Source of the DNA: UMGS1766 sp963660915
Lineage (GTDB): Bacteria > Bacillota > Clostridia > Oscillospirales > Oscillospiraceae
DNA length: 13,956 nucleotides
Assembly: GCA_963660915.1 (NCBI GenBank)
Contig: CAVLAO010000046.1
Location: forward strand, 1-13,956
Reading direction: 5' to 3'
The notes under the pieces were generated by a model. It made no database searches. It was not told the origin of the DNA and worked only from the letters and a program-made list of their open reading frames with translations. This document shows, one piece after another, positions 12,762-13,956 of the stretch; the stretch's first letter is position 1; each line of letters starts with the position of its first letter. The translations under genes and the position numbers were made by a program.

Positions 12762-13802
12762 ATGAGCATAAGTCGTTCCGATTCCTACGCTGCAGCCGGT
12801 GTAGATGTGACAGCAGGCTATGAGTCTGTTAACCGGATCAAGCCTCTTGTGGAGTCCACATATGTAAAGGGTGTTATGGGTGGACTTGGAGGTTTTGGCG
12901 GGATGTTTGAACCTCAGGTGGAAGGAATGAAACGTCCCGTTACAGTTTCCGGTACAGATGGGGTTGGCACAAAGTTAAAAATTGCTTTTTTACTGGATAA
13001 GCACTCCACAGTTGGCATTGACTGCGTGGCGATGTGTGTCAATGACATTATTTGCGCCGGGGCTATGCCGATGTTTTTCCTCGATTATATTGCGTGCGGG
13101 AAAAATGACCCAAAGCGGATCGAACAGATTGTCAGCGGTATTGCTGAGGGATGTCGTCAGGCTGGTTGTGCGCTCATTGGCGGTGAGACAGCGGAGATGC
13201 CGGGGTTTTATCCGGAAGACGAATATGATCTGGCTGGATTCTCTGTTGGTTTGGTGGACTATGATAAGATCATTGACAGTAGCAATATGGCAGAAGGTGA
13301 TGTACTGATCGGTCTTGCATCTTCAGGCGTTCATTCCAACGGTTACTCATTGGTGCGCAAAGTATTAAATATCAATGAGACCTATAATGACTATAGAGAT
13401 GAGCTTGGCTGCACTCTTGGTGAGGAATTGTTAAAACCGACGCGGATCTATGTTAAGGCGATTCGTAGTCTTCTTGATAAGCAGATCAACATTCATGGAA
13501 TCAGCCATATCACCGGCGGCGGATTCTTCGAGAATGTGCCGCGTATGATGAAGGACGGCCTTACTGCGAGCATCGATACAGGTACATTCCCGCGTCCCGC
13601 TATTTTTGATATCCTTCAACAGGCAGGAAATATCCCGACACGTGAAATGTACAATACATTTAACATGGGCATCGGAATGGTTATTGCAGTGCCTGAGTCA
13701 GAAGCCGCTGTTGCACTGGAAGCCCTTGAAGCCGCAGGCGAACACGCATATCAGATTGGCAAAGTGATTTCCGGGAATAACGGGGTAGAGGTGAAATTTT
13801 GA
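12762..13802 (+). CDS. purM: Phosphoribosylformylglycinamidine cyclo-ligase (AIR synthetase)
   Basis: It closes the imidazole ring: FGAM plus ATP gives AIR in the cytoplasm. Family marks are a glycine-rich stretch GGLGGFGGMF (40-49), the ATP/phosphate motif GTDGVGTKLK (64-73), VNDIICAGAMPMFFLDYIA (93-111), GGETAEMPGFY (140-150), SSGVHSNGYSLVR (187-199), HITGGGFFENVPR (249-261) and FNMGIGM (300-306). At 346 residues it is full length and single-domain. GGGAGG at 12748-12753 supports ATG 12762. Its stop overlaps the TTG start of purN by 4 nt. Confidence 0.96.
   Translation: MSISRSDSYAAAGVDVTAGYESVNRIKPLVESTYVKGVMGGLGGFGGMFEPQVEGMKRPVTVSGTDGVGTKLKIAFLLDKHSTVGIDCVAMCVNDIICAGAMPMFFLDYIACGKNDPKRIEQIVSGIAEGCRQAGCALIGGETAEMPGFYPEDEYDLAGFSVGLVDYDKIIDSSNMAEGDVLIGLASSGVHSNGYSLVRKVLNINETYNDYRDELGCTLGEELLKPTRIYVKAIRSLLDKQINIHGISHITGGGFFENVPRMMKDGLTASIDTGTFPRPAIFDILQQAGNIPTREMYNTFNMGIGMVIAVPESEAAVALEALEAAGEHAYQIGKVISGNNGVEVKF
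13787..13801 (+). promoter_or_regulatory. Ribosome binding site that sets a TTG start for purN
   Basis: AGAGGTG at 13787-13793, inside the end of purM, stands 5 nt before TTG 13799. The TTG shares TTGA with the purM stop codon. No ATG or GTG exists nearby in the purN frame. Confidence 0.65.
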
Positions 13803-13956
13803 AGCGTATAGCAATTCTGGTTTCCGGCGGAGGGACCAATCTGCAGGCACTGATTGATGCAAAAAGCAGGGGAGAGATTCAAAACGGAGAGTTTGCGGCC
13901 GTTATTTCTTCCTCACCGGATGCCTATGCGCTTCATCGAGCAGAGCAAGCAAAAAT
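13799..13956 (+). CDS. purN: Phosphoribosylglycinamide formyltransferase, 3' end outside the window
   Basis: It transfers a formyl group from 10-formyltetrahydrofolate to GAR in de novo purine synthesis. Only the first 52 codons are present. After the TTG start the protein reads KRIAILVSGGGTNLQALIDA, the typical PurN opening with the phosphate-binding SGxGtNLQALID motif, followed by FAAVISSSPDAYALHRAEQA, matching the V(I)S(N)xxxA..L.RA segment. The TTGA overlap with purM points to translational coupling. The gene runs off the right edge, so completeness is unknown. Confidence 0.9.
   Translation, partial: MKRIAILVSGGGTNLQALIDAKSRGEIQNGEFAAVISSSPDAYALHRAEQAK

Noticed and set aside
1..13956. 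tRNA, rRNA, CRISPR arrays, insertion sequences
   Set aside because: No cloverleaf, rRNA-like tracts, spaced direct repeats or transposase motifs were recognised anywhere in the window.

Overview
The window looks like part of a Clostridia-type (Bacillota) chromosome, plausibly an Oscillospirales-like gut anaerobe. This is inference from gene content, not a species identification. It rests on strong purine-rich Shine-Dalgarno sites, a Gram-positive lipoprotein, tightly overlapping operons, a ferredoxin-fused flavoprotein, a class I PurE and a B. subtilis-type PurF with cysteines for a [4Fe-4S] cluster. Every gene lies on the + strand.

Region 1 (1-442): the end of a HxlR-family winged-helix regulator, cut by the left edge and closed by a 15-bp intrinsic terminator.

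Region 2 (443-8696): one long operon. It has a family 5 extracellular solute-binding lipoprotein, two permeases and two ATPases of the Dpp/Opp peptide-type ABC importer class. A membrane-anchored protein made only of a 5'-nucleotidase C-terminal-like domain follows, then a 567-residue flavoprotein with an N-terminal 2x[4Fe-4S] ferredoxin domain. Gaps after the first permease are 14 bp or less, or genes overlap. A stem-loop separates the binding protein from the permeases and probably lowers expression downstream of the abundant binding protein. The layout suggests uptake of an organic solute coupled to its reduction or oxidation inside the cell. The substrate cannot be read from sequence.

Region 3 (8697-9381): a more AT-rich junction. 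It holds a perfect 17-bp inverted repeat with an extended -10 promoter in its loop, an unrecognised 56-residue ORF, and a truncated HK97-gp10-like phage head-tail protein. It looks like a small mobile-element or prophage scar.

Region 4 (9382-10491): a stand-alone GT-B-like glycosyltransferase.

Region 5 (10492-13956): the start of a de novo purine operon in the order purE, purF, purM, purN, with purN cut by the right edge. Before purE lie a good sigma-A-type promoter, a 27-codon ORF with its own Shine-Dalgarno site, and an intrinsic terminator just ahead of purE's ribosome binding site. This is the architecture of a transcription attenuator. purC is not at its common clostridial position between purE and purF.

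The strongest leads are the purE leader ORF plus attenuator, the palindrome-enclosed promoter at 8756-8802, and the transporter, orphan nucleotidase-C domain and Fe-S flavoprotein operon.
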